A stretch of 64,000 bases of DNA from NCBI GenBank assembly GCA_964386385.1, contig CAYLRN010000011.1:36337-100336 (forward strand), read 5' to 3'. Positions 43,692-52,131 of the stretch are shown here, in pieces. Each line of letters begins with the position of its first letter. Within the stretch, counting starts at the first letter, position 1. This DNA comes from RUG572 sp964386385. GTDB lineage: Bacteria > Verrucomicrobiota > Kiritimatiellia > RFP12 > UBA1067. The notes beneath the pieces are model-generated. The model saw only the letters and a program-made list of their open reading frames with translations, made no database searches and was not told where the DNA came from. The position numbers and the translations under genes were made by a program.

Positions 43692-45812
43692 ATGGCATTT
43701 GGATTTTTAAAGAAGCTGGCGTCGGCGATTGCCGGCCTGAAGGGAAATGGAAAGAAGAAGCCCTCTGGTCGCGCGCCGGAGAGGAAAGGCGCGGCGCAGC
43801 GGCAGGGCGGCGGCGACGGCAAGGGCCGCCGCGGACGCGGCGAGGGTCAGGGCGGCGACAAGGGCCGCCGCGGCGGGCGTCCGCAGTCGCAGGACGGCGA
43901 GAGGCGCCAGCGGCCGCAGGGCGGCGAGAAGAGCCCCCAGCAGCGGCGCGGGGAGCGCGGCGAAGCAAGGCGCGACGGTCGCGGCCGTCCGCAGCAGGGC
44001 GGCGACAGAAGCCGCCGCGGCGATGGCCGCCGCGAGCGCGCCAAGCAGCCGAAGCCGGTGAACACCGCCGCCAACGAGATGCGTCCGGGCGGCGTCGCCT
44101 CTCCGGAGGAGATCGCGAAGCGCCGTGCCGAGCACGAGAGCTGGGACGCCGCCTCGTTCAGCGTCGCCCCCGTCGAGGGCAAGAAGCGCTTCCACGATTT
44201 CGACCTCCCGTCGGAGGTCATGCACGCGATTGCGGACCTCGGGTTCCAGTACTGCACCGAGATCCAGTCGCTTTCGCTGCAGAACGCGCTTGACGGCAAG
44301 AACATCGCCGGCAAGGCGCAGACCGGGTCCGGCAAGACGGCCGCGTTCCTGGTGGCTATCCTCACGCGCTACCTCAGGACGCCCGACAGGCGCGCCAAGA
44401 CCGGCGGATGCCCGCGCGCCCTCGTCATCGCGCCGACCCGCGAACTTGTCATCCAGATCTGCAAGGACGCCGCGGCTCTCGGAAAATACACCGGCCTCCG
44501 CTCCCTCGCCATCTACGGCGGCATGGACCTCGAGCGCCAGGCCCGCGAAATCCTCTCCGCGCCCGTCGACCTTCTCGTCGCCACGCCCGGACGCCTTCTC
44601 GACTTCTGCAAGCGCCCGGCCCACAGCCTCTTCCAGGGAACGCTGCCGGAGGGCCTTCGCCCCAACAGCCGCGTCATCGACCTCCGGCAGGTGGACACCC
44701 TCGTGATCGACGAGGCGGACCGGATGCTCGACATGGGCTTCATCCCCGACGTGAGCCGGATCATGTACCAGCTCCCGCCAAAGGACAAGCGCACGACGAT
44801 GCTCTACTCCGCCACGCTGACGGACAACGTCATGAACCTGGCCCTTCGCTGGATGGAGGCTCCCGTCAAGGCGGAGGTCGAAAGTGAGCACGCCGCCACC
44901 GACACCGTCCGGCAGGTCGTATACGTCATCCGCGCCGAGGACAAGTTCAAGGTCCTCTTCAACCATATCGCGCTCCACCCGGAGGCGCGGGCGATCGTCT
45001 TCTGCAACCGCAAGTCCACCACCGAGAACGTCTACGAGTCCCTGAAGCGCCGCGGCGTCTCGTGCGAGATGCTCTCCGGCGACGTGAACCAGAACAAGCG
45101 TCTCCACGTCCTTGAGGACTTCAGGGCCGGCAAGGTCAAGATCGTCGTTGCCACCGACGTCGCCGGACGCGGCATCCACGTGGACGACATAGAGTACGTC
45201 GTGAATTTCGACTTCCCCTACGAGGCCGAGGACTACGTCCACCGCATCGGCCGCACCGGCCGCGCCGGCAACACCGGCATCGCCATCTCCTTCGCCGACG
45301 AGGACGAGTCCTTCGCCATCCCCGAAATTGAAGAGTACATCAAGGAACCCCTGAAGTGCACGATCATCCAGGACGACGATCCGCTGCTCAAGCCGCTTGA
45401 ACGCCTCCATCGCGGGCAGACCGCCGAGCTCAAGCCTGTCGACACCGCCGCAAAGGCCGCAGTCGACGCCCGCGAGGCCGTGACGGACGAGCAGAAGGCC
45501 GCCGCCGCCGCGCTCGTAGGCGCTTCGACGGACGCCGCCGGACTGGCCGTCCCCGAACAGACAGTCTCCGAGCAGTCCGCCCACGGAAGCGCCCCCGCCG
45601 AAACTGTCCCCGAAGCCGCTTCGGCGTCGGAGGGCGCGCCCGCTCCCGCGGAGACCGCTGTCGCCGCTTCGAAAGCCTCGTCTGCGCAGACGCCTCCGTC
45701 CGACGACGCGGCTGCCGAGGCCGCTCCTGCGGAACAGCCCGCCGTCGCGGCGGCAGTCGAATCCGCCGGGGCCGCCCCTGCGGCCGCCGACCAGTCCGAA
45801 TCCGCGAAATGA
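43692..45812 (+). CDS. DEAD-box ATP-dependent RNA helicase
   Basis: A 706-residue RNA helicase; ATG at 43692 after AGGAG. It opens with MAFGFLKKLASAIAGL and an Arg/Gly/Gln-rich disordered arm of about 100 residues. The core follows: AQTGSGKT (motif I, near residue 210), PTREL, GGMDLERQAREI, TPGR, DEAD (near 340), SAT, and in RecA2 FCNRKSTTENVYE, VVATDVAGRGIHV and HRIGRTGR. The C-terminal 150 residues are an Ala/Glu/Pro-rich low-complexity tail. Likely in RNA remodelling, ribosome assembly or decay (RhlB/RhlE-like). It lies 105 bases after rpsI and just before a degenerate paralogue with the same N-terminal signature. Confidence 0.9.
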   Translation: MAFGFLKKLASAIAGLKGNGKKKPSGRAPERKGAAQRQGGGDGKGRRGRGEGQGGDKGRRGGRPQSQDGERRQRPQGGEKSPQQRRGERGEARRDGRGRPQQGGDRSRRGDGRRERAKQPKPVNTAANEMRPGGVASPEEIAKRRAEHESWDAASFSVAPVEGKKRFHDFDLPSEVMHAIADLGFQYCTEIQSLSLQNALDGKNIAGKAQTGSGKTAAFLVAILTRYLRTPDRRAKTGGCPRALVIAPTRELVIQICKDAAALGKYTGLRSLAIYGGMDLERQAREILSAPVDLLVATPGRLLDFCKRPAHSLFQGTLPEGLRPNSRVIDLRQVDTLVIDEADRMLDMGFIPDVSRIMYQLPPKDKRTTMLYSATLTDNVMNLALRWMEAPVKAEVESEHAATDTVRQVVYVIRAEDKFKVLFNHIALHPEARAIVFCNRKSTTENVYESLKRRGVSCEMLSGDVNQNKRLHVLEDFRAGKVKIVVATDVAGRGIHVDDIEYVVNFDFPYEAEDYVHRIGRTGRAGNTGIAISFADEDESFAIPEIEEYIKEPLKCTIIQDDDPLLKPLERLHRGQTAELKPVDTAAKAAVDAREAVTDEQKAAAAALVGASTDAAGLAVPEQTVSEQSAHGSAPAETVPEAASASEGAPAPAETAVAASKASSAQTPPSDDAAAEAAPAEQPAVAAAVESAGAAPAAADQSESAK

Positions 45813-45837
45813 CGTCTTCTTTGAAGAAAGGGACGAA

Positions 45838-47178
45838 ATGGCCTTTGGATTCATAGGAAAGATTCTTGGCAAGTTCTCCGGCGGTGCGACGGCCTCCAAG
45901 CCGCATCCGCAGAAGGCTTCCGGCGAGCATGGCGGACGTGGTCGGCGCAAGCGGCGCGGCCGTCACGCCGCCGGACGTCAGGACGGCGGCGAACGCCGCC
46001 CCAATGGTGGAACGCAGAACCAGGGGCAGCAGAAGCAGCGCCTGAGCCAGCCCGCGCGCCAGCAGCAGGGCCAGCGCCAGGCGAGGCAGCCGGGACCGCA
46101 GCAGAAGAGGCCGCAGGGGCAGCAGAAGCAGCGCCAGAACCAGTCCGCGCGCCAGCAGCAGAATCGGCCTTCGCAGCAGGAACTGCAGAAGAAGGCGCAG
46201 AACGGCCAGCGCGCGCCGCAGCAGGAGGACGCCCTCCGGAAGCGGTCGGATGTCGTCCAGTCTGCGGCGGACGTTTCGTTCGCGGCCGCCCCCGCGCCGC
46301 TTTCTGGCAAAGCCGTTCCGCCCGAAGCCGTCCCGTCCGAGGCGCAGGCGTCTGCCGTTCAGCCGGTGGCGGAAGGTTTCGTTCCCGAATCCGAACCCGC
46401 CCTCCCGCAGGAGACCGCCGCCACGATTCTCGAGGCGGAGCGCCAGGTGGTGTTTGTCGTCGGCGCGGAGGACAAGTTCAGGGTGCTTGTGAACCTGATG
46501 TCCCTGATGTCCGTCGAGAAGACGATTGTCTTCTGCAACAAAAAGAGCGTCGCCGAGGAACTGCATCGCTCCCTCTCGATGGGCGGAATGAAGTGCGGAC
46601 TTCTCACCGGCGACGTCAGCGAGGAGGACAGGCAGTTCGTGCAGGGCGAGTTCGCGTCCGGCGAAATGCCGCTCGTCGTCGTGACCGACGGCTTCTGTGG
46701 CGGAGTCGACATGTCGTCCGTCGGCTGTCTCGTCAACTACGACTTTCCATACGAGGCCGAAGACTACGTCCGCCGTCTCGGCGGCGAGGTTGGCGCAATG
46801 TCCATGGGGCGCGTCGTCTCGTTCGCGGATGAGGACGAGTCGTCCGCCATCCCCGACGTCGAGGCGCGGCTCGGAGTTTCCATGAAGTGCGCCGTCGTCC
46901 AGGACGGCGATCCGCTTCTGGACGAAATCGTCGAAGAGGACGCCGAACCCGCCGAGCCGCCGCCGCCGTACGAGAGCATAAAGGACGGAGTGCCCGTTTT
47001 CGACGCGGCCGGGCGCGAAGGGCGCTTGATCATCGGCGGCGACGGTGTTCCGCGTCCGCTTCCTTCGTTCGACGCCGCTCTTGACCCGAAGAAGCCGCAG
47101 GCGGACGAGACGGACGTCTACGTGACGCCTTTGAAATCCGACGTCGCCGTGGACGGATGGTCGCCCACCGCCGGATGA
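45838..47178 (+). CDS. Helicase paralogue retaining only a degenerate RecA2 domain
   Basis: A 446-residue protein, 25 bases after the DEAD-box helicase. It has the same opening (MAFGFIGKILGKFSGG versus MAFGFLKKLASAIAGL) and a longer Gln/Arg-rich disordered arm (about residues 40-135). It then lacks the whole first RecA domain: no P-loop, DEAD or SAT. From about residue 205 it matches the second RecA domain of its neighbour: VVFVVGAEDKFRVLVN, VFCNKKSVAEELHRSL, LLTGDVSEEDRQFV, NYDFPYEAEDYVRRL, VVSFADEDESSAIPD. Motif V (ATDVAGRG) has become VTDGFCGG and motif VI (HRIGRTGR) RRLGGEVG. It cannot hydrolyse ATP by the known mechanism, yet the 1.3 kb frame is intact. It may act as an RNA-binding or dominant partner. 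Confidence 0.8.
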   Translation: MAFGFIGKILGKFSGGATASKPHPQKASGEHGGRGRRKRRGRHAAGRQDGGERRPNGGTQNQGQQKQRLSQPARQQQGQRQARQPGPQQKRPQGQQKQRQNQSARQQQNRPSQQELQKKAQNGQRAPQQEDALRKRSDVVQSAADVSFAAAPAPLSGKAVPPEAVPSEAQASAVQPVAEGFVPESEPALPQETAATILEAERQVVFVVGAEDKFRVLVNLMSLMSVEKTIVFCNKKSVAEELHRSLSMGGMKCGLLTGDVSEEDRQFVQGEFASGEMPLVVVTDGFCGGVDMSSVGCLVNYDFPYEAEDYVRRLGGEVGAMSMGRVVSFADEDESSAIPDVEARLGVSMKCAVVQDGDPLLDEIVEEDAEPAEPPPPYESIKDGVPVFDAAGREGRLIIGGDGVPRPLPSFDAALDPKKPQADETDVYVTPLKSDVAVDGWSPTAG

Positions 47179-47206
47179 GAGATTGACCGCAGAATACGGA
47201 GGACGC

Positions 47207-49936
47207 ATGAGATTGCCGCTGCTGATTGGTTCGTGTTTCATCTTAACCGCAACTGCCGCATCGGCGCCGTCTCCCGCCGTTCCGCCGTTCGATTCGTGGC
47301 GGCCGCCAAAGGCGCATGGCGTCCGAGTTCCCGGCGCGATCGCAATCGACGGCGGCGGAGACGGACGCTGGACGAGTCCGTCCGTCGAACTGGACGCGGA
47401 CAGGCGATACGCTTTTGTCTTCTCCGCGAAGGGGTCTGCGTCAGGAACGCTCACCTCCGGTCCCGGCAGGGTCAACGTCGACGTCGCCGCACCCTCTTCC
47501 TCCGCAGGCCGCGTGGCGTACACGAACGTCTTTCGCTCCTTCTCCGCGCAAGGCCCCTATTCGGAGACGTTCCACCTCGGCGAATGGAAGATGACGGGGC
47601 GGGCCGTCTTCGACGCGGCGAAGATAGTCCCCGTGACGGTGCGCTGGAAGAAGTGCGCCGGCGGAATCGAACTCGGCAACGGAGAGTGGATTGACGGCAA
47701 CGACTACGGCTTCGACATGGTCCTCTCCAGCGTGGCGCGGAACGATTCCCGCGTTCTCGCCGTGAACCGCTCCGGGTTCAACACCGACCGCTGGTGTCTT
47801 GGCGGCGGCGACGAGGTCGTCTACCGCCATGCGATTGCGGGACGCAGGCTTCTTTCCGCCCGGCTTTCCGCCACCTGCGGCTACTATGCGCGCGGCACGG
47901 CGATGGTGGAAATCTCCGCCGACGGCAAGTCGTGGACGCCCGTCTTCACCTTCTCCGGCAGTTCTTCGTTCACGACGAACTCCCCCGCCTCGCTCTTCCC
48001 GGCGGACTCCATCTGGGTGCGCTTCCGCGGGGCGGCGGACTGTTCGCTCCAGATTCCGTCCTATTCATTCGACGCGAAGATCGACGGAGCTCCCACCATG
48101 GCGTTCGGAGGCGTGGACTACGTCGCCGACGGAACTGGCGAGGTGATTGCGTCCATCAAGGCGCCTACGTTTTACGACGACGAATCGTACGGCGAACTGC
48201 TGCCGGCGGGGACGGGTTCCATTGCGCTCTGGACGGCGTCAAGCGGCTGGAAGATACCGCGCACACGGGCGCTGCCGAAGGCGAAGACCGGATGCGTCCG
48301 TGTGCGGACTGCCGTGAACGAGGCCGAGGCCGTCCAGCTCGTCGTGCGCCCGTCAAGGCGCTGCGAGGACGCGAGCGTCTCCGCAGCCGATTTCGTCCAT
48401 GCCACGACCGGCCGTCGCCTTGCCGCCTCGTGCGTTGACGTCCTGCGCGTCGGCTACGTGCGGATCGAGAAGCCGACCGACGCCACTGGATGCCGCGGCT
48501 ACTGGCCGGATCCGCTTCTGCCGCAGGACGGAAAGTTCGCCCTCGCTGCCGGACTGAACCAGCCGTTCTGGATTCGCGTCAAGCCGCCGAAGGGGACGCA
48601 GCCTGGCGTCTACCGCGGCTCTCTCGTCGTGGAGGCAAGACCCGCCGGAGCGAAGGAGGCGGAACGCATTTCCGTTCCCTTCGAACTTGAGGTGTTCGCC
48701 TTCACCCTGCCCGACCGCATGACCGTCGAGACGGCGTTCGGCTTCGACGCGAACACCGCCTACCGCTATCATCGCGCCACGCGGCGGGAGGACAAGGAGG
48801 CCGTCTGCGCGAAGTACATGCAGGCTCTCGCCGACCACCACATGTCGCCGTACGATCCTGCGCCTGGGAAGAACGTCAGGGTTTCGTGGAAGGGCATGGA
48901 CAAGCCGCTCACGGCCGAGCCCGTCTTCGACTGGACTGAATGGGACGCCGCGATGGAGGAGGCTTTCAGAAAATATCACTTCACCGGATTCCGCTTCCGC
49001 GTGGACGGCCTTGGATGGGGCGACTGCGATGGGCATGGCGTTCCGTCGTTTCACGGCTTCAAGGGTGGAACGCCGGAGTACGAGGCCCTGATGTCGAAGT
49101 ACCTCGGCGGGCTTGAACGCCATTTGCGCGAGAAGGGCTGGCTCGACAAGGGCTATGTCTACTGGTACGACGAGCCGGAGCCGCGAGACTATCCCTTCGT
49201 CATGAACGGCTTCAAGACGCTGAAGAAGTACGCGCCAGGGCTTCGCCGGATGCTGACTGAAGAGGCCGTCCCCGCGTTGCTCGGCGGACCGAACACCTGG
49301 TGTCCGCTCACGCCCAATCTCCATTCCGAGGGCGAGGCGGCCGCTCGCCGGATGGGCGACGTCTTCTGGTGGTATGTGTGCTGCGGCCCGAAGGCGCCGT
49401 ACGTCACTGAGTTCATCGACCATCCCGGCGTCGAAATGCGCCTTTGGCTATGGCAGACATGGGGCGAAAAGGTGCAGGGCGTCCTCATCTGGACGACGAA
49501 CTGGTGGACCAGCCGCAGCGCCTATCCCGATTCCGCCAATCCGCAGAATCCCTACGAAGATGCGATGTCCTGGTCGCATTCGTCGCGCTACGTCAAGGGT
49601 ACGAGAATCGGATGGGGCAACGGCGATGGACGCTTCTTCTATCCTCCGGCAGCAGTGTACGACGCGAAGCGCACGGGCGCGATTCTCGACGACCCCGTCG
49701 TCACCTTCCGAATGGAACTTCTGCGCGACGGCATCGAGGACTACGAGTATTTCGCAATGCTCAAACGCGCTCTCGACAAGGCGAAGAACCTGTCGGCGGA
49801 AAAGCGCGCGGAATGCGAGTCCCTGCTCTCCGTGCCGAAGGACGTCTACCGCTCCATGACCGACTTCACGACCGACCCCGCCGTCCTTGAACGCCATCGC
49901 GTCAAGATGGCCCGCGCAATCGAATCCCTGCGCTGA
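47207..49936 (+). CDS. Secreted DUF4091/GH123-type glycosidase with N-terminal beta domains
   Basis: A 909-residue secreted protein; the ATG at 47207 follows GGAGG and opens a signal peptide (MRLPLLIGSCFILTATAASA). About 350 residues of beta-sandwich sequence come first, including an F5/8-like stretch (RWCLGGGDEVVYRHAIAGRR). The catalytic half has PGVYRGSLVVEA, typical of these proteins, and GYVYWYDEPEPRDYPFV with the Asp-Glu pair D655-E656. It ends with ELLRDGIEDYEYFAML, the C-terminal signature of DUF4091. Likely an N-acetylhexosaminidase on host or dietary glycans; the second such enzyme in the window, only distantly similar to the one at 28.8 kb. Confidence 0.8.
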   Translation: MRLPLLIGSCFILTATAASAPSPAVPPFDSWRPPKAHGVRVPGAIAIDGGGDGRWTSPSVELDADRRYAFVFSAKGSASGTLTSGPGRVNVDVAAPSSSAGRVAYTNVFRSFSAQGPYSETFHLGEWKMTGRAVFDAAKIVPVTVRWKKCAGGIELGNGEWIDGNDYGFDMVLSSVARNDSRVLAVNRSGFNTDRWCLGGGDEVVYRHAIAGRRLLSARLSATCGYYARGTAMVEISADGKSWTPVFTFSGSSSFTTNSPASLFPADSIWVRFRGAADCSLQIPSYSFDAKIDGAPTMAFGGVDYVADGTGEVIASIKAPTFYDDESYGELLPAGTGSIALWTASSGWKIPRTRALPKAKTGCVRVRTAVNEAEAVQLVVRPSRRCEDASVSAADFVHATTGRRLAASCVDVLRVGYVRIEKPTDATGCRGYWPDPLLPQDGKFALAAGLNQPFWIRVKPPKGTQPGVYRGSLVVEARPAGAKEAERISVPFELEVFAFTLPDRMTVETAFGFDANTAYRYHRATRREDKEAVCAKYMQALADHHMSPYDPAPGKNVRVSWKGMDKPLTAEPVFDWTEWDAAMEEAFRKYHFTGFRFRVDGLGWGDCDGHGVPSFHGFKGGTPEYEALMSKYLGGLERHLREKGWLDKGYVYWYDEPEPRDYPFVMNGFKTLKKYAPGLRRMLTEEAVPALLGGPNTWCPLTPNLHSEGEAAARRMGDVFWWYVCCGPKAPYVTEFIDHPGVEMRLWLWQTWGEKVQGVLIWTTNWWTSRSAYPDSANPQNPYEDAMSWSHSSRYVKGTRIGWGNGDGRFFYPPAAVYDAKRTGAILDDPVVTFRMELLRDGIEDYEYFAMLKRALDKAKNLSAEKRAECESLLSVPKDVYRSMTDFTTDPAVLERHRVKMARAIESLR

Positions 49937-49987
49937 ACGGCGTTCCCGTGAGGGCGCATGTCCTCGCGCGCCGTGGGGTGGTGCAAC

Positions 49988-50064
49988 GGCGCGACGAGAC
50001 GTCGCGCCCTGCCGATGGAACGGCCCAATGGTAGGGCGGGGCGTCCCGCCCCGCCGCGTCGGCG
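49988..50064 (+). repeat. Palindromic repeat family, cluster 3
   Basis: Two copies in opposite orientation: an inverted one at 49988-50011 (arms GGCGCGACG / CGTCGCGCC around AGA) and a direct one from 50032 (TAGG, arms GCGGGGCG / CGCCCCGC). A weaker relative lies near 49951-49975. They fill the spacer between the GH123-like gene and the convergent CPBP protease gene, where they could also end transcription. Confidence 0.8.
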
Positions 50065-50086
50065 GTCATGTGTCCACTTGACCGCT

Positions 50087-50749
50087 TCACCAGAACGCCC
50101 ACTCGCCGCGAACGATCACGTGTAGGGCGAGGGCGAGGTTGGTGACCACGTGGGCGCAGATCGCCGAGGCGAGTCCGAAGCGGATGTAGAGAAGGCCGTA
50201 TGCCGTACCTGCCATCGCCGCGACGACGGGGCGGTCGTGTTCGAGCGTGAAGAGGGCGACCATCCAGAGAAACGCCGAGAGGTCGAACGTCTTCGCGGGA
50301 ACGGACGTGAAATCGCGCTTCTGCAGCCATCGGTAAAGAAACGAGCGGAAGAAGACCTCCTCCACGGGGGCTATGACAAAAGCGCTTCCGACGAGTTTTG
50401 CAATGGTGAGCGTCCAGCCGCAGACCGATGGCTCGTACGGCGACGTCCCAGACGGCGGCATGAGACGTCCGATTGGATACGTGAACCACGTCCGGTAGAA
50501 GTCCGAATATTCCGGCAGAACCCATGTCGCGCAGACGACAAGTCCTGCAATCGCGCCCATCGCGACGACGCCGGTCTTCGGAAGCGAAGGCCTCCAACCC
50601 GCGAGTGCAAGCGCGGCAACGCCCGTTATGGCAGTCGCCGCAGTGCGCAGCGCGTATGCGCCGGCCGTGGACGGAAGAACCGTCTGCAGCCCGATCCAGA
50701 CGAGGAAGGGCGTTGAATGCAGAACTATGCTTTTGCTTTCACGTGTCAT
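50087..50749 (-). CDS. CPBP family intramembrane metalloprotease (CAAX-protease-like)
   Basis: A 220-residue membrane protein with about six hydrophobic helices; the ATG at 50749 is preferred over an upstream TTG. The CPBP motifs are clear: VEEVFFRSFLYRWL (EExxxR), LFTLEHDRPVVA (FxxxH-type) and ICAHVVTNLALAL (final His). Active site within the membrane. The family includes prenyl-protein proteases and immunity or surface-sorting factors; the layout resembles the CAAX-related proteins of exosortase systems, but no exosortase is in the window. It is the last host gene before the tRNA-Gly fragment that marks the integrated element. Confidence 0.8.
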   Translation of the reverse strand: MTRESKSIVLHSTPFLVWIGLQTVLPSTAGAYALRTAATAITGVAALALAGWRPSLPKTGVVAMGAIAGLVVCATWVLPEYSDFYRTWFTYPIGRLMPPSGTSPYEPSVCGWTLTIAKLVGSAFVIAPVEEVFFRSFLYRWLQKRDFTSVPAKTFDLSAFLWMVALFTLEHDRPVVAAMAGTAYGLLYIRFGLASAICAHVVTNLALALHVIVRGEWAFW

Positions 50750-50821
50750 GATTTTGAACAATGGGCGACGAGACGAAGACCAATGACGGCTTCAGAGCGG
50801 GGTACGCACGTTTTTCGGGAG

Positions 50822-50848
50822 TGGAGCGGGCGATGGGAATCGAACACG
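50822..50848 (-). other. tRNA-Gly 3-prime fragment: probable attachment site
   Basis: On the minus strand GTGTTCGATTCCCAT then CGCCCGC, discriminator T and CCA (50822-50824). This matches the T arm, acceptor 3-prime strand and CCA of bacterial tRNA-Gly (5-prime acceptor would be GCGGGCG). No 5-prime half is present: upstream on this strand the sequence is an unrelated small reading frame. Only three of five T-stem pairs form, so it is not functional. Such 3-prime scars are left when an element recombines into a tRNA gene. Its orientation puts the element, and the intact tRNA at the far end, to the right. Confidence 0.6.
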
Positions 50849-50851
50849 TTT

Positions 50852-51013
50852 TTACGGCGCAAACTCGCATAATGGGCGCGTTTTGAGTTCATTCTTTCCA
50901 TTCCGTTTTATGCGTTTCCAACGTTCTCCAACCGCCGCGCGAATGTACGCCGCCCGCGCCGCCTCCGTCTTGAGATGGTCTTCGACCTTCCGGTCTGTAA
51001 TGGTCACGTTCAT
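50852..51013 (-). CDS. Small basic protein (possible antitoxin-like regulator)
   Basis: A 53-residue reading frame. It starts MNVTITDRKVEDHLKTEAAR, which resembles the N-terminus of small ribbon-helix-helix or antitoxin proteins (a beta strand followed by a helix), and continues with a basic helix and no membrane segment. GGAGG lies seven bases before the ATG, and TATAAT (51026-51031 on the plus strand coordinates) lies directly upstream of that. Its stop is four bases from the tRNA fragment, so it is the first gene of the element, reading outwards. It is short and unproven. Confidence 0.45.
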   Translation of the reverse strand: MNVTITDRKVEDHLKTEAARAAYIRAAVGERWKRIKRNGKNELKTRPLCEFAP

Positions 51014-51085
51014 CTTGATGCCTCCATTATACCACCCTCCGGCGTCGGGTCACTGGGAAAATATGAAAAAATATGATTGCGGCTA

Positions 51086-51114
51086 TTGCGGGTTCAACCA
51101 ACCTTTGGTATAAT
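51086..51114 (+). promoter_or_regulatory. Promoter of the DUF4160 gene
   Basis: TTGCGG (51086-51091), 17-base spacer, perfect TATAAT (51109-51114), 45 bases before the start codon at 51160. Confidence 0.6.
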
Positions 51115-51159
51115 GTTCGCCGTAAAGCGCAATCAGGGCCGGCAAGGAAAGGAACGACT

Positions 51160-51426
51160 ATGGCAACGCTCGCAATGTTCAAGGGCATATTCATCCGAAT
51201 GAAGCCCGAAAAGAATACGCGCCACCATCGTGCGCATATCCACGCCGAGTACCAGGGCAAGAAAGCGACATTCGACATTGCGACGCGCAAGAAGATCTCT
51301 GGGGCATTCCCCGCCGACCAGACATACCACGTGCAGTCGTTCATCGCAGACCACGAAGCGGAACTCCTTGCCAACTGGGAATCCATCAACAGCGAGAACG
51401 GCAGATACTACCCTATCCACGTCTAA
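51160..51426 (+). CDS. DUF4160 domain protein
   Basis: An 88-residue protein; the ATG at 51160 follows AAGGAAAGGAA. MFKGIFIRMKPEKNTRHHRAH then IHAEYQGKKATFDIATRKK match DUF4160: a short beta segment, the conserved H-x-H-A-E-Y core and F-D-I strand, and a C-terminal ELLANWESI helix. The family is common in mobile regions, often beside DUF2442 proteins, and has been suspected to be part of toxin-antitoxin-like pairs; its activity is not known. Here the partner gene that follows is not a DUF2442 protein. Confidence 0.75.
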   Translation: MATLAMFKGIFIRMKPEKNTRHHRAHIHAEYQGKKATFDIATRKKISGAFPADQTYHVQSFIADHEAELLANWESINSENGRYYPIHV

Positions 51427-51438
51427 GGGATACTCATC

Positions 51439-52131
51439 ATGGATTCCAAGCAGACAGCCGACGGCGTTGAGCGATGCGAACAGCGGCGCAAACTGTTCCG
51501 CGTGTGGCAGGCGGAGGCCGTAGAGACCGGCGACGGTTCGCGTCGTGACGGCACGCGCGAAGTCTACCGTCACGATCTCGGCGTCTTCTCGTCGCCGCGC
51601 AAGGCGGAGGACATGATCCGCGCCTGGGTGAACAAGTTCGTGGAAATGGAAACGGAGGTCTTCTGCTACATAGTCCGGGAAAAGCAAGTCGACGACGGGC
51701 TGCGCGGCCGCTGGGGCGACGTTTGTGAGTTCAGAACGCTGCGGACGTACCGCGCCGACGGGAGGCCGTTCTGTTCCTGCTACAGCGATTCGACGAGCGA
51801 AGTCCCGTTCAAGGGGCGCGACCGGAAGTCCATCAAGTTCAAGCGCGGCGATTTCGTCAGCTTCCTGGACGGCGACACGGTCGTCCCCGGCATTGTCGGC
51901 GAACTCCCGATGACGACGGATTATTGGCGGCGGCACTACGAGGGGAAGAATCCCGGCTGGGAGTGCGACGACGACTGCTATCTCGTCTACACGGCAGACG
52001 GCGGCCATTCGCACCCCTTCACGCCCTACGTTTTCCCGCTCGTCGGCGAACTTTCGGCAGACGTGAGGGAACGGCTCGAAGCGGCGCGCGACAAGTGGGC
52101 GGAGGATGACCGCAAGGAGATTTGCGAGTGA
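51439..52131 (+). CDS. Hypothetical protein
   Basis: A 230-residue soluble protein, 12 bases after the DUF4160 gene and overlapping the start of the next by a GTGA junction, so the three form one unit. No family recognised. It has a charged N-terminal helix, a Trp/Phe-rich middle (DMIRAWVNKFVEMETEVFCYIV) and a likely small beta-barrel (KFKRGDFVSFLDGDTVVPGIV), then an acidic stretch PGWECDDDCYLVYTADGG. Cysteines are scattered and do not form a metal motif. Absence of a signal peptide suggests a cytoplasmic role. Confidence 0.65.
   Translation: MDSKQTADGVERCEQRRKLFRVWQAEAVETGDGSRRDGTREVYRHDLGVFSSPRKAEDMIRAWVNKFVEMETEVFCYIVREKQVDDGLRGRWGDVCEFRTLRTYRADGRPFCSCYSDSTSEVPFKGRDRKSIKFKRGDFVSFLDGDTVVPGIVGELPMTTDYWRRHYEGKNPGWECDDDCYLVYTADGGHSHPFTPYVFPLVGELSADVRERLEAARDKWAEDDRKEICE

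Noticed and set aside
50822..50848. tmRNA 3-prime end instead of tRNA-Gly
   Set aside because: The T-loop is shared, but the acceptor strand CGCCCGC followed by T-CCA fits tRNA-Gly better than the typical tmRNA ending in CTCCACCA. Not excluded.
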